A DNA stretch of 64,000 nucleotides, taken from assembly GCA_944325525.1 (NCBI GenBank), contig CALVAK010000004.1, forward strand, positions 1-64,000. Reading direction: 5' to 3'. Shown piece after piece: positions 8,945-18,443 of the stretch; position 1 is the stretch's first letter, and each line of letters begins with the position of its first letter. Made by a program: the position numbers and the translations under genes. This DNA is from Candidatus Gastranaerophilales bacterium. Lineage in GTDB: Bacteria; Cyanobacteriota; Vampirovibrionia; Gastranaerophilales; Gastranaerophilaceae. The notes below the pieces were generated by a model that saw only the letters and a program-made list of their open reading frames with translations, was not told the origin of the DNA and searched no databases.

Positions 8945-9796
8945 ATGTATAAATTTGGATTAATAGGCTATCCTCTTTCACATTCAATGTCAAAAATTAT
9001 ACAAGAAGCAGCATTTAAGTCTATAGGCATTGAAGGTACATATGAAATAATAGAAACCGAGCAAGAAGATTTGGTTTCAAGAATAAAATATCTGCGTTCT
9101 AACGGATTTCAGGGATTCAATGTAACAATACCATTAAAAGTACCTGTAACCTTATTCCTATCAGGAGTCGATAACATAGCAAATGTTACAGGAAGTGCTA
9201 ACACAATAAAAATAATGGAAGATTCTTCTTTATATGGATATAATACAGACGTATACGGTTTTGTTGAAGCAATACCGGAAGAATTCAGAAAGGTTTTAAA
9301 CGGAGAAAAAGCAGCCATTCTAGGTAACGGGGGTGCAGCAAGAGCAATTGCTGTAGGTCTTTCAATTTTAAAAGTAAAAAAAATAGACATATATGCAAGA
9401 AATATAATAAACGCTTCAGAAATGGCAGAAGCTTTAAGACGAAATTTCCCTAATGTAGAAATGACTTGTAAACAAATTGAAAGTCTGACAAATTTATCAG
9501 AATACAAAATACTCGTAAATACAACACCGATAGGGATGCGTGGTAAAGCTATGGGAATTTCTCCAGTAGAAGAAAATGTTATAAAAACAATGAGTAAAGA
9601 TTCGGTAATATATGATATAGTATATAACCCATTGAAAACAGAATTAATCAAAACAGCAAAAAAATATGGAATAAAAACTATTCAAGGATTAGATATGCTT
9701 ATTTACCAGGGAGCAAAAGCATTTGAAATTTGGACCGGGAAAAAACCGGATACACTGCAAATGAAAATAGCAGCTCTGGAGGAAATGGCGGAATAA
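8945..9796 (+). CDS. aroE: Shikimate dehydrogenase (NADP+)
   Basis: AroE reduces 3-dehydroshikimate to shikimate in the cytoplasmic chorismate pathway. The shikimate-binding N-domain shows GYPLSHSMSK and NVTIPLK with the catalytic K65. NTD at 100-102 supplies the paired Asp (D102). The nucleotide domain has the glycine-rich GNGGAARA loop. QGLDMLIYQGA near the C-terminus is the conserved closing helix. Length (283 aa) is typical. The gene ends 20 bases from the convergent fliI stop, with no obvious hairpin terminator between them. Confidence 0.95.
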   Translation: MYKFGLIGYPLSHSMSKIIQEAAFKSIGIEGTYEIIETEQEDLVSRIKYLRSNGFQGFNVTIPLKVPVTLFLSGVDNIANVTGSANTIKIMEDSSLYGYNTDVYGFVEAIPEEFRKVLNGEKAAILGNGGAARAIAVGLSILKVKKIDIYARNIINASEMAEALRRNFPNVEMTCKQIESLTNLSEYKILVNTTPIGMRGKAMGISPVEENVIKTMSKDSVIYDIVYNPLKTELIKTAKKYGIKTIQGLDMLIYQGAKAFEIWTGKKPDTLQMKIAALEEMAE

Positions 9797-9816
9797 TTTT
9801 ACATAAATACATTTAA

Positions 9817-11166
9817 TTAAATATCTACATCCTTCATCATCGAAATTAAGGTAGATATAGTTGTTTCCATAGAAACACTATCTGATATTCTCTGCTGTAA
9901 AAAAGCATTAATCTGAGGCATTAATTCTATAGCTATATCCAATTTAGGATTTGAACCTGCAGTATACATACCGACATCAATTAAATCTTTATTTTCACGG
10001 TACATCGCCATTAATTTACGCATTTTATAAGCTGCCTGCTTATGTTCTTCCGTAACAATTTCAGTAAACAAACGGCTTATACTGCCCAAAACATCAATAG
10101 CAGGATAATGATTCATTTCAGCTATTTTTCTTGAAAGGAAAATATGCCCGTCCACAATACCTCTTACTGTATCAACAACAGGGTCATTAATATCATCCCC
10201 TTCCATTAAAACAGTATATAAAGCGGTGATTGAACCTTTTGCACTGTTACCGCTCCTTTCTAAAGCTCTTTGAAGCCATGAAAATATAGAAGGCGGATAT
10301 CCTTTTATTGTTGGGGGCTCACCTATTGAAAGCCCGACTTCCCTTCCTGCCATAGCACAACGAGTAACGGTATCAGTCATTAAAAACACTTTTTTACCCT
10401 GATCTCTGAAATACTCGCATACTGCAGTTGCAGACATAAGACATTTTTGTCTTATCAAAGGAGGCTGATCACCTGTAGAACAAACTATTACAGATTTTTT
10501 CATACCTTCTTCACCAAGTGAATTTTCAATAAATTCCTTAACTTCCCTACCACGTTCTCCTATTAATGCAACAACGTTAACATCAGCATCTGAATTTCTT
10601 GCAATCATACCAAGCATAGTACTTTTACCTACACCGGAACCTGCAAAAAGCCCCATACGCTGCCCTGCACCCAATGTCAACATTGAGTCAATTGCTCTTA
10701 CTCCTGTTGAAAACATTTCAGTAATAATCGGTCTTTCAAATGCATCAGGAGGAGGATTATCAATATTAACCCAAACAGCCCCTCTCGTATCTAAATGTTT
10801 TCCGTCTATAGGTTCACCGAGGGGACTTATTAAACGCCCCAAAAGAAAATCACCAACAGGAATTTTTATTGCTTTCCCGGTAGTTTCAACCAAACTTCCC
10901 TGTCCAATACCAGCACCGTCATATAATAAAAGCAGCTGAGCGTTTTCACCTTTAAAAGCAACAACTTCAGCAGGTTTTCTTTCTCCTTCGTATGTTTCGA
11001 TAAAACACAAATCACCTATTTTTAATCCGGGTAATTTTACCTCAACTGTCAAGCCGAGAAGTTTTGAAACTGACCCTTTATAGGAATACAATTTTGTAGA
11101 ATTAATTATTTCATAAGCTTGCTTCTTTACAAATTCTATTGATTTTTCTCTATTCTGTTCTAACAT
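9817..11166 (-). CDS. fliI: Flagellar export ATPase FliI
   Basis: FliI is the cytoplasmic ATPase of the flagellar type III export apparatus and is related to F1-beta. Walker A is GSGVGKST (176-183). ALIGERGREV is the family loop, and VFLMTDTVTR carries the Walker B region. The T3SS-ATPase signature G-P-P-x-x-x-x-Y-P-P-S is present as EPPTIKGYPPSIFS. At 449 aa it is complete. It is the last gene of the flagellar operon, separated from flhA by 3 bases, and meets aroE tail to tail. Flagellar rather than injectisome identity rests on the surrounding rod and MS-ring genes. Confidence 0.95.
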   Translation of the reverse strand: MLEQNREKSIEFVKKQAYEIINSTKLYSYKGSVSKLLGLTVEVKLPGLKIGDLCFIETYEGERKPAEVVAFKGENAQLLLLYDGAGIGQGSLVETTGKAIKIPVGDFLLGRLISPLGEPIDGKHLDTRGAVWVNIDNPPPDAFERPIITEMFSTGVRAIDSMLTLGAGQRMGLFAGSGVGKSTMLGMIARNSDADVNVVALIGERGREVKEFIENSLGEEGMKKSVIVCSTGDQPPLIRQKCLMSATAVCEYFRDQGKKVFLMTDTVTRCAMAGREVGLSIGEPPTIKGYPPSIFSWLQRALERSGNSAKGSITALYTVLMEGDDINDPVVDTVRGIVDGHIFLSRKIAEMNHYPAIDVLGSISRLFTEIVTEEHKQAAYKMRKLMAMYRENKDLIDVGMYTAGSNPKLDIAIELMPQINAFLQQRISDSVSMETTISTLISMMKDVDI

Positions 11167-11169
11167 ATT

Positions 11170-13275
11170 TTATTGCTCATAATTATAATTTAAAGATTCA
11201 CCTATCGTATCAACTGCCTCAACTCTTATATCAGTAATAAGTTCAGAATAAGATATAACAACAATTGTCGGAATATGTCTTTCAAGAAGCTGATATAAAG
11301 GAAGCCTTATTCTTGGAGAACACAATATTACAGGTTGGACATTTATACTTTGGTGAGCTCTTATTAACGTTGAAGCGGCAGACTCTATCAATTCTTGAAC
11401 CTGCATCGGATTTAAAAGGAACATAGTACCTAACTCAGTACGCTGGCAACTGTCATCAAGTGTCTTTTCCCATTCGGGAGAAAGAGTTAGGGCATATAAT
11501 ATATTATCTTTAGTACAATTTGCAAGACAAATCTGTCTACCTAAGGCTGCTCTTAAACGTTCAGAAAGGATATCGGGTTCTTTTGAAAATCTTGCATAAT
11601 CACAAAGTCTTTCAAAAATATAAATAATATCTTTAATTGAAACTTTTTCTCTGATAAGGTTAACAAATATTTTACGTAAATCACTGGTAGAAATAATAGC
11701 AGGAACAAGGTCGTTAACAAGAGTAGGATCCTGACTCTTAACAAGTTCCATAAGTTTAATAACATCAGTTTTCGTCATTATTTCATCTACATATTTCCTT
11801 ACACAGTCCTGTAAGTGCGTAATAATTACATCAACTGAATCGACAGCAGTAACATCGGTTTTATCTTTAAGAAATTCGGTATCCATCCAATATGCTTGAG
11901 TTTGATATGTAGGATCAAGTCCGATAATTGCATCCTTAGGAACTTCTCTGCCTGTTGCATCCCACTGTTCGGCAATAACCATACTCTTTTTAGGATATAC
12001 AACTCCTGTTGCAACCGTATTACCTCTAACAGAAATCAAATATTCATTTGAACCAATTGCAGAAGAATCCATGATTCTTATGTTAGGAATAATATAACCA
12101 AGTTCATCAGTCACTCTCTGTCTTAATGCTGCAATTTTAGGAAGCAGCATTCCGTCTTGATCAGGGTCAGCAATTTCCAAAAGTCCTGTACCTACCTGTA
12201 ATTGAAGTACATCCACACCTAATCTTTCATACATTCTGTTAGGATTCGTTAAATCACTCATACTTTTCTTAACAGCATCCAATTGACCGAGTTGTGATTG
12301 TACATCCTTATTAACAGAAACAACAAGAAATGCTATAAGAATTAATATTGCATACGTAGCAAATGTATACCATGGCAATCCTGTGACAAAGCTTGTTAAT
12401 ATAATAATAGTGAGAAAAACAACTGTAAATATTAAGCTTGACGGTTTATTTAATATTTGACCTGCAAGATCTCCGCCAAGAGACCCTCCGGCAGCAGTTG
12501 AACGGGTCATAACAATACCTGCTGAAATTGCCATTAGTAATGACGGCAATTGTGCTGCAAGTCCATCACCAACAGTCAAGACTGTATATTTTTGTACTGC
12601 ATCGCCCGCCGGCATTCCCTGCTGTAATATACCGATTGCCAAACCTCCGACAATATTTATTATTACAATGATGATACCTGCCATAGTATCACCTTTTACA
12701 AATTTCATAGCACCATCCATAGAACCGTATAAGTTAGATTCCCTCTGGAGATCTTCTCTTCTTTTTATAGCTTCTTCCGGCGAAATTAACCCTGCGTTAA
12801 AATCAGCATCAATAGTCATTTGTTTACCCGGCATAGCATCTAATGCAAATCTTGCCGCAACTTCGGCTATACGTTCTGAACCTTTTGTAATAACTAAAAA
12901 TTGAACGATAGTAATAATTATAAATATTACAAAACCTACAACCAGATTTCCCCCTGTCACGAAATGTCCGAAAGCATCTATAACTTCTCCTGCCTCACCC
13001 TTCGCAAGAATAAGTCTGGTTGATGCAATTGAAAGAACAAGCCTGAACATCGTACCTATAAGTATTATTGAAGGGAAAGAAGAAAGCTCAAGCGGTCTTT
13101 GTATGTACAGAGAAATCATTAACAATAATATTCCAAGAGTAATATTAAAACTTATGGCATAATTTACAACAACAGGAGGAAGTTCTATAATCAAAAGCAC
13201 AATAAGTACTATGACAAATCCTGCCAATAAAACTTCACTTACTATTGATCTGTTCGGTTGCTGTGCTTGTGCCAC
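11170..13275 (-). CDS. flhA: Flagellar export gate protein FlhA
   Basis: FlhA forms the nonameric export gate in the flagellar basal body. The N-terminal half carries about eight membrane helices and the conserved FHIPEP-type cytoplasmic loop (PGKQMTIDADFNAGLISPEEAIKRRED). The C-terminal half (about 360-701) is the soluble docking domain. It has 701 aa, full length. The start is GTG with AGGAAGAGAG upstream. It lies between fliH and fliI; flhA is more often next to flhB, so this embedded position is a local arrangement. flhB, fliP, fliQ and fliR are not in the window. Confidence 0.95.
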   Translation of the reverse strand: MAQAQQPNRSIVSEVLLAGFVIVLIVLLIIELPPVVVNYAISFNITLGILLLMISLYIQRPLELSSFPSIILIGTMFRLVLSIASTRLILAKGEAGEVIDAFGHFVTGGNLVVGFVIFIIITIVQFLVITKGSERIAEVAARFALDAMPGKQMTIDADFNAGLISPEEAIKRREDLQRESNLYGSMDGAMKFVKGDTMAGIIIVIINIVGGLAIGILQQGMPAGDAVQKYTVLTVGDGLAAQLPSLLMAISAGIVMTRSTAAGGSLGGDLAGQILNKPSSLIFTVVFLTIIILTSFVTGLPWYTFATYAILILIAFLVVSVNKDVQSQLGQLDAVKKSMSDLTNPNRMYERLGVDVLQLQVGTGLLEIADPDQDGMLLPKIAALRQRVTDELGYIIPNIRIMDSSAIGSNEYLISVRGNTVATGVVYPKKSMVIAEQWDATGREVPKDAIIGLDPTYQTQAYWMDTEFLKDKTDVTAVDSVDVIITHLQDCVRKYVDEIMTKTDVIKLMELVKSQDPTLVNDLVPAIISTSDLRKIFVNLIREKVSIKDIIYIFERLCDYARFSKEPDILSERLRAALGRQICLANCTKDNILYALTLSPEWEKTLDDSCQRTELGTMFLLNPMQVQELIESAASTLIRAHQSINVQPVILCSPRIRLPLYQLLERHIPTIVVISYSELITDIRVEAVDTIGESLNYNYEQ

Positions 13276-13280
13276 TTAGT

Positions 13281-14099
13281 TTAACTCTCTTCCTGAACTC
13301 TTAATGCTTTTTCAATTATTGCTATTTGAGTTTCTATTGATGCATCAATTATACCGTTTGATGTTTCAACTATAACTCCGCCTTCTTTTATACTATTATC
13401 TGGTATTACAGATATTTTTGCTTCATAATAATTCCCGGAAAATATTTCCGGAATTTTATCCCTGACCAGTTCTACATCTTTTGGCATTACTTTAAGGACA
13501 ATTTTGTTTTCAGTTTTATTTACTTCCTCTACAACATTTTTTATAATAGGCAATACAGCCTCCTTATCGACCTGTACTTCTTTATTAATTATTTTTTTAG
13601 CTATTTCAACCGAAATATCAAGGATACAACCAGAAACTTTATCAAATACTTCATTTTTATATCCGTAAAATTCTTCAAATTTAGTTTTCAAATCTTCAAT
13701 ATCATTTTGAGCAAGATTTAATCCTTCCTTATAACCATCTTGTTTCGCCTGCTCTTTTATTGAAACAGCTTCTTTTTGTGCTCTTGAAACAAGATTCCTG
13801 TCCTGCGTTCTCCTATAACCTCTTCTTCTTGTTCCTTCTCTTCTTTCTTCTCTTTGTTCAAATGTTATATCTTCAACCGATAAATCTAAATTTTTTAATT
13901 TTTTTTCAGTTTTCTCTTCTTTATCTTTCTCTTCTTTATCAATTAATTCTTTGTTTTCTATGCTTTTTTTCTTTTCATCAGTATTTTTTTCAGAAAGCTC
14001 AACCGGCTGCAAGTTTTCAACAGCAGTCTCAGTTGTATGTTCCTGCCCAACAGCATCAATATGTTTTTTTATGTTTGTATATTTTTTTTTAATAATCAT
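13281..14099 (-). CDS. fliH: Flagellar assembly protein FliH
   Basis: FliH is the stator-like regulator of FliI. The 272-aa protein has a long, highly charged Lys/Glu-rich N-terminal segment (about 1-105). A helical region with the FliH/V-ATPase E-like C-terminal domain follows (about 110-270), including AKKIINKEVQVDKEAVLP, VLKVMPKDVELV and GGVIVETSNGIIDASIETQ. These are typical FliH/YscL signatures. The start overlaps the end of the fliG-like gene by 11 bases. Codons 4-6 are AAA AAA AAA, a nine-A run that is a possible slippage site but is not unusual at this base composition. Confidence 0.88.
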   Translation of the reverse strand: MIIKKKYTNIKKHIDAVGQEHTTETAVENLQPVELSEKNTDEKKKSIENKELIDKEEKDKEEKTEKKLKNLDLSVEDITFEQREERREGTRRRGYRRTQDRNLVSRAQKEAVSIKEQAKQDGYKEGLNLAQNDIEDLKTKFEEFYGYKNEVFDKVSGCILDISVEIAKKIINKEVQVDKEAVLPIIKNVVEEVNKTENKIVLKVMPKDVELVRDKIPEIFSGNYYEAKISVIPDNSIKEGGVIVETSNGIIDASIETQIAIIEKALRVQEES

Positions 14100-15084
14100 T
14101 TATTTTTTCTTCTATACTTAAAATAAGCGACTTGATAACTTGCGGCGGAAAAACTTCGGCAGCAGGGAAATTAATATCCAGAATAAAATCTTTTACAGAT
14201 TCTCTTTCTTTAAGAGCAATTTCACTTAATACATCAGGCGGAGCTGATTCCAGCAATTTATGATATTTTTTCAATAGCTTTTCAACATTGACATTTTCCG
14301 GTTCCGGCAGCATTTTTTTTACTTCTTCAAGTGTTTTAATTATTATTTTATGGTCAATTTTATCTTCTATATTACTCATTTTCATATAGTTAACTACATG
14401 CTGGGCATCACGTCTGTCAATAGAATTTAAAATTTCATTTGCTTTTTTCTCAGGAATTTTTTTTAATATAATTGCAAGTGCCGCAAGTTTTAATACTTTT
14501 TTATCATTCACAGAATCAGTTAATTTATCACCTTTTTGTATCTGTTCTAATTTTGCCTGATCCTCTGTTTTTTGAACCATATCGTTTAAATTTGACGTAT
14601 TAATTGCAATTTCAAACTGTTTTTGGGATAGTGCTCCTTTTTTTAATAATTTTTGCAGTTCATCTGCATACACATTTTTAACTTTTTCCTCAACAAGATT
14701 TATTAATGCATCCTGAGGCATTTTCTTTATAACAGCTAATTTCGCCGTATTAAATATATTTGCTGCAATAACCTGCAATATGGCATCTCTGTTTTGAAGA
14801 GGAATTTTGCCCTTTATAAGGTCAATAGATTTATGGAAAGTCCACTCACCAATAAACTGGGTAATCAAACTTGCCTGTTCCGCCGTTAATTTAATTTGTG
14901 TATCATTACTAAGTGCTTCACCTGCCATATAACAAAATTTTCTTACAGTGTCAATTATTGTCTTTTTATCTTTATCCGTAAGAGAATCCGGTGCAGCGTT
15001 TGTACCGGGCTGTTTTAAAATTTCTATAGCCTGTGCTGCAATATCATTTGCAAATGCTTTATAATCAAACCCCTCTATAGGCAT
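14089..15084 (-). CDS. fliG: FliG-like flagellar motor switch protein (divergent)
   Basis: The gene lies exactly where fliG is expected, between fliF and fliH, and its 331 aa equal the usual FliG length. Residues about 200-290 have the armadillo-like pattern of FliG-M (LAALAIILKKIPEKKANEIL then LEEVKKMLPEP). The remainder is hard to match. I cannot see the usual FliG-N opening. The C-terminal torque helix region is short and lacks the charged ALKG-type motif; it reads ALKERESVKDFILDINFP before an ending with EEKINDY. Position gives the name and sequence supports it only partly. It could be a motor-switch homologue with altered stator contacts. Confidence 0.6.
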   Translation of the reverse strand: MPIEGFDYKAFANDIAAQAIEILKQPGTNAAPDSLTDKDKKTIIDTVRKFCYMAGEALSNDTQIKLTAEQASLITQFIGEWTFHKSIDLIKGKIPLQNRDAILQVIAANIFNTAKLAVIKKMPQDALINLVEEKVKNVYADELQKLLKKGALSQKQFEIAINTSNLNDMVQKTEDQAKLEQIQKGDKLTDSVNDKKVLKLAALAIILKKIPEKKANEILNSIDRRDAQHVVNYMKMSNIEDKIDHKIIIKTLEEVKKMLPEPENVNVEKLLKKYHKLLESAPPDVLSEIALKERESVKDFILDINFPAAEVFPPQVIKSLILSIEEKINDY

Positions 15085-15097
15085 TTATTTTACTCCG

Positions 15098-16765
15098 TTA
15101 TGATTTTTCAATCCAACTCTTAAGTTCTTTAAGAGTTTTTTCACTATCCCCGTATGTAATATCCGACGAAATTTCATCCAGCACATCGTCAAGAGAAAAT
15201 TCTTTTTCTGTTTTTTTCTCAAGTTGAAGCTGTTTTTGATGTTCTAAAAGTTCCTGGGTTAAAATAGTTTGTTTTTCAATCAACTCTGCAGCTTTTAAAT
15301 TAACATCAACAATTTGTTTTTCTTGTTCTGTTGTTTTTTCTTTTAATTTTTTCAATTCTTCTTCCTGTTCAGAAGCAGAATCTTTAAGCTTTTTATGAAC
15401 AAATACAAACCCGATAATTAAACCAGCAACTATAATTACAAGAGCAAGCCACCATGGGTTTCCTGATTCATCCTTAACCGGAAGATTTACCGGTCTGTCT
15501 GATGCAAGATACGGATCAATTGCCTCAACATAAGCTATTGAAACATCATTTGCAGAAACATTTGGTGATGCCGCATTTGCAATTAATGTTTTAAATTCTT
15601 GTTCAGACATATTTGCAGGCATTGCATTTGCATCAATTGTAACAGCAATTGATATTTTTTGTATTGTACCGGCTTTGTTTATTTTTGTTATATGAGTCTT
15701 ATCAATTCCATATGTAGTTTCAGATGCGACTCTTTCATAACTTTTATTCTGAGAAGATGTAGAAGATGAATTCTTTAAACCGTTAGGTAAGTATACACTA
15801 ACCGCATCACTGCCTTTATTAGTATCCTGAGAAGTATCTCCAAGCCCTTCTTTAAATGTTTGTTCCGTAATTGACGTTTTATTCTCGGGATTATATTTTA
15901 TACTTGTTTCTTCAGTCGGATACTGGTTAAGAAACGTACTCACCGTTACTACATAATTTCCTGTTCCAACCAGTTTATCAAGCTGAGCAGAAACTTTATT
16001 TTTCATATACTGGTCAAATTCCTGCACTTTTGCAATTTGATCGTCTACGGATTTAATAAGGCTATTATATACATTTCCATTAGTATCAGTAATAGAAATA
16101 TTTTCAGAAGATAATCCGCTTACGCTACCCAAAAGAAGGCTTTTTATAGCCCTTATAACTGATTCATCAAGCCTTTGAGGATAATCTTCTCCCTGTTCCA
16201 CAGTAAGAACAACTGTAGCACTTACAGGTTTTTTATCAGACTTAAACATAGTATTTTCAGGAATGCTGACAAGCACCGAGGCATTTTCTATTCTCGGCAT
16301 TCTTCTGATTAATCTTGATAATTCACCGTTAACAGCTCTTGCCAATTTTATTCTTTTATCTTCTCTTGTTGAAGTAAAATCGTTTTTATCAAATATTTCT
16401 AAACCGACATTTTGATCAACCAACCCGCTTTTTACCACTTCTATAAGTGCTCTGTCTCTCTGGACATTAGTGTATTTGCCGCCCTCCAGAAAGACAGTGG
16501 TGTTTTGTCCGGTTACAGTACTTTTTGCTTCAATATTACTGCGGGCAAGCAATGTCTGTATTTCAAGAGCTTTACCAGGATTATTTGTTGTTATTATATT
16601 AAAAGATTCTTTTTGTATTTTTTCATTTGGCTCTCCCGGCATTTGTGAAGACTTATTTGAAATTGACAAAGAAATAACCAGTATTATTATAAAAATAATA
16701 AATCCAACTGCACCAATTGCAGAATATAATATTACTTTATTTTGTAATAGTTCTTTTAAATTCAT
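15098..16765 (-). CDS. fliF: Flagellar MS-ring protein FliF
   Basis: FliF builds the inner-membrane MS ring that houses the export gate and carries the rotor. There are two membrane helices (about 13-36 and 434-457) flanking a periplasmic region. That region has YscJ/FliF ring-building motifs (ALEIQTLLARSNIEAK, RLIRRMPRIENASVLVSIP) and LSSENISITDTNG, a typical FliF segment. The C-terminal cytoplasmic tail contains a coiled coil (about 460-520) and ends in an acidic helix with KELKSWI, the type of tail that binds FliG. It is 555 aa, complete. The ATG has a TAGGGAT upstream, and a candidate internal promoter lies in the 160-base gap before fliE. Confidence 0.95.
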   Translation of the reverse strand: MNLKELLQNKVILYSAIGAVGFIIFIIILVISLSISNKSSQMPGEPNEKIQKESFNIITTNNPGKALEIQTLLARSNIEAKSTVTGQNTTVFLEGGKYTNVQRDRALIEVVKSGLVDQNVGLEIFDKNDFTSTREDKRIKLARAVNGELSRLIRRMPRIENASVLVSIPENTMFKSDKKPVSATVVLTVEQGEDYPQRLDESVIRAIKSLLLGSVSGLSSENISITDTNGNVYNSLIKSVDDQIAKVQEFDQYMKNKVSAQLDKLVGTGNYVVTVSTFLNQYPTEETSIKYNPENKTSITEQTFKEGLGDTSQDTNKGSDAVSVYLPNGLKNSSSTSSQNKSYERVASETTYGIDKTHITKINKAGTIQKISIAVTIDANAMPANMSEQEFKTLIANAASPNVSANDVSIAYVEAIDPYLASDRPVNLPVKDESGNPWWLALVIIVAGLIIGFVFVHKKLKDSASEQEEELKKLKEKTTEQEKQIVDVNLKAAELIEKQTILTQELLEHQKQLQLEKKTEKEFSLDDVLDEISSDITYGDSEKTLKELKSWIEKS

Positions 16766-16798
16766 AAATCCCTAATTCTCACACTGTTCTTACTTTGT

Positions 16799-16828
16799 AT
16801 TATACTATCTTTTTTATTATTAGGTAAG
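16799..16828 (-). promoter_or_regulatory. Candidate internal promoter before fliF
   Basis: On the minus strand a consensus TATAAT (16799-16804) sits about 34 bases upstream of the fliF ATG. A weak TTACC-like -35 is near 16823-16828. The gap from fliE to fliF (16766-16925) is the largest inside the flagellar operon, so a secondary promoter here is reasonable. Confidence 0.35.
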
Positions 16829-16925
16829 TACTTAACATAAGATTTATATTGTTTTTAGGAAAATTTTATTAAATAGTATTTGCTAACAATAAATATATAA
16901 GTCACTAAAAAGTTTGGATTAACAG

Positions 16926-17267
16926 CTAAATTGAAATATTCATAACAGTATTGTATGCCGTAACAACTTTCGATGTGACTTGAGTTGCAAGTGTTACACC
17001 TATTTCAGCTTTTGTAATAGCAGTCATTACGTCATGTATGTCTACATCAGGATTACCCATCATTTGTTCATTTAACAATTGATCAGGCTTTTCAATTTCA
17101 TTATTTAAGTTACTCACCAGACCTGAAAGAACTGTTTTAAAGTCTGCACCCTGAGTTTCTTTCAATGCACTTGAACCAAAGCCTTTTTGGGAAAATTCAT
17201 CTATAGGCATTGATGAGAGTTTATTTGAAAATATATTAATATTTGGCACCAATCTATTTTCTAACAT
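16926..17267 (-). CDS. fliE: Flagellar hook-basal body protein FliE
   Basis: FliE joins the MS ring to the rod. The conserved C-terminal half is clear: DVDIHDVMTAITKAEIG, then LATQVTSKVVTAYNTVMNISI-type ending. The N-terminal 45 residues are variable, as usual. At 113 aa it is close to family length. AAAGG stands about 8 bases before the ATG. It is read after the transglycosylase gene and before fliF, with the 160-base gap on its downstream side. Confidence 0.93.
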   Translation of the reverse strand: MLENRLVPNINIFSNKLSSMPIDEFSQKGFGSSALKETQGADFKTVLSGLVSNLNNEIEKPDQLLNEQMMGNPDVDIHDVMTAITKAEIGVTLATQVTSKVVTAYNTVMNISI

Positions 17268-17282
17268 ATAACAACCTTTCTG

Positions 17283-17981
17283 TTACAAATAATTTGCAAG
17301 TACATTTTTAACATAGTTTTGTGTTTCCTTAAATGGAGGAACCCCGTCATATTTATCAACATTGCCCGGCCCGGCATTGTAAGCAGCAAGAGCCAGCACT
17401 AGATTACCGTTATATTTATCAAGCATACTTTTTAGATACCTTACTCCTCCATCAACATTTTGCATCGGATTATAAGGATCAGAAACACCAAGAGCCTTTG
17501 CTGTTGCGGGCATTAATTGCATTAACCCTTGAGCTCCGGCTGAAGATTTTGCATTCGGATTATAGCCTGATTCTTGTTTTATCAAAGCATTAACTAATTT
17601 TTCATCGACTCCATGTTTTTTTGAAATTTTGGATATTAAATTCTTAATATGCGACTTACTTGACGTCTCAAGCGAAGGGACATAAGCTGCGACAGTTTCA
17701 GATGTATCAATATTACTTGTATTAGCTTTTTGGGCTGCAACAGTCTTTGTTGTTAACGTACCGAATTTCACCTGATTTTTAGGTTTATTTACATTAAATC
17801 TTGTATGAACATTTAAAGAGGAATTCATTACATCTTCAAAAGTTTTAAATTCAACATTATCAGTAAATTCAGGGGCTTTTATCTGTGATTGGACATAATT
17901 ACTCAATTGCTGTGCTCTTCTCACAGCAGCATCTTGGCCTGAAGTGTTTAGTAAATTTTGAATTATCCCTGTAAACATCAC
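17283..17981 (-). CDS. Lytic transglycosylase of the flagellar operon
   Basis: The C-terminal half (about 110-232) is an SLT (goose-lysozyme-like) domain with the catalytic Glu at about E137 in KQESGYNP. It then has AGAQGLMQLMPATAKALGV and ALAAYNAGPGNVDKY, the three standard motifs. It would cut peptidoglycan between MurNAc and GlcNAc. No signal peptide is visible in the N-terminal 110 residues, which contain a KFGT stretch, so export may go through the flagellar apparatus itself. Its place between flgC and fliE argues that it opens the wall for rod growth, the job FlgJ does elsewhere. The frame can start at GTG 17979-17981 or at the next codon, ATG. Confidence 0.9.
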   Translation of the reverse strand: MMFTGIIQNLLNTSGQDAAVRRAQQLSNYVQSQIKAPEFTDNVEFKTFEDVMNSSLNVHTRFNVNKPKNQVKFGTLTTKTVAAQKANTSNIDTSETVAAYVPSLETSSKSHIKNLISKISKKHGVDEKLVNALIKQESGYNPNAKSSAGAQGLMQLMPATAKALGVSDPYNPMQNVDGGVRYLKSMLDKYNGNLVLALAAYNAGPGNVDKYDGVPPFKETQNYVKNVLANYL

Positions 17982-17999
17982 ATATTACCCGTTAGTTTG

Positions 18000-18443
18000 T
18001 TAACTACCTATGGCAGTTGCTCTGTCCGCCATTGATTTTGACATTGTCATTATAGCAAGACTTGCTTCATAAGCTCTTTGTGCAAGTATAGCATCTGTAA
18101 TTTCAACGAGTGGATCAACATTAGATGCTCTTATATATCCGTTTTCATCAGCATCTGGATGTCCTGGTTTATATATTTTATCACCGAGAGTAGGATCCTC
18201 AACTATTCCTGCCATCGCTACACTGCCAGTTGAATATGGAAGAGTACCGGCTCCGAAGGTCGTTTCTTTCATCTGATTCATAACGCTCAAAAAAGAGTTC
18301 CTCTCTGTTGAAACAACAAGTGGTATTTTTCTCACATAATTTGGAGTATCTAGATTTGCGATATTGCGTGAATTAATATCCAATCTCATACCGTGTACTT
18401 TTAGGCCGTCACTGCCTATATTCATTGCACTTAATATACCCAT
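18000..18443 (-). CDS. flgC: Flagellar proximal rod protein FlgC
   Basis: FlgC is a rod subunit exported by the flagellar type III system. The N-terminal helix contains the rod signature (LDINSRNIANLDTPNYVRKIP) and the C-terminal helix EITDAILAQRAYEASLAIMTMSKSM is characteristic. SNVDPLVEI matches the usual S-N-V segment. At 147 aa it is normal. There is no signal peptide, as expected for a type III substrate. Its ATG overlaps the flgB stop by one base (TAATG), implying coupled translation. Confidence 0.95.
   Translation of the reverse strand: MGILSAMNIGSDGLKVHGMRLDINSRNIANLDTPNYVRKIPLVVSTERNSFLSVMNQMKETTFGAGTLPYSTGSVAMAGIVEDPTLGDKIYKPGHPDADENGYIRASNVDPLVEITDAILAQRAYEASLAIMTMSKSMADRATAIGS

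Noticed and set aside
14082..14090. Nine-base T run (A9 in fliH) as a phase-variation tract
   Set aside because: A/T runs of this length are expected in DNA this AT-rich, and both overlapping genes are intact as they stand.
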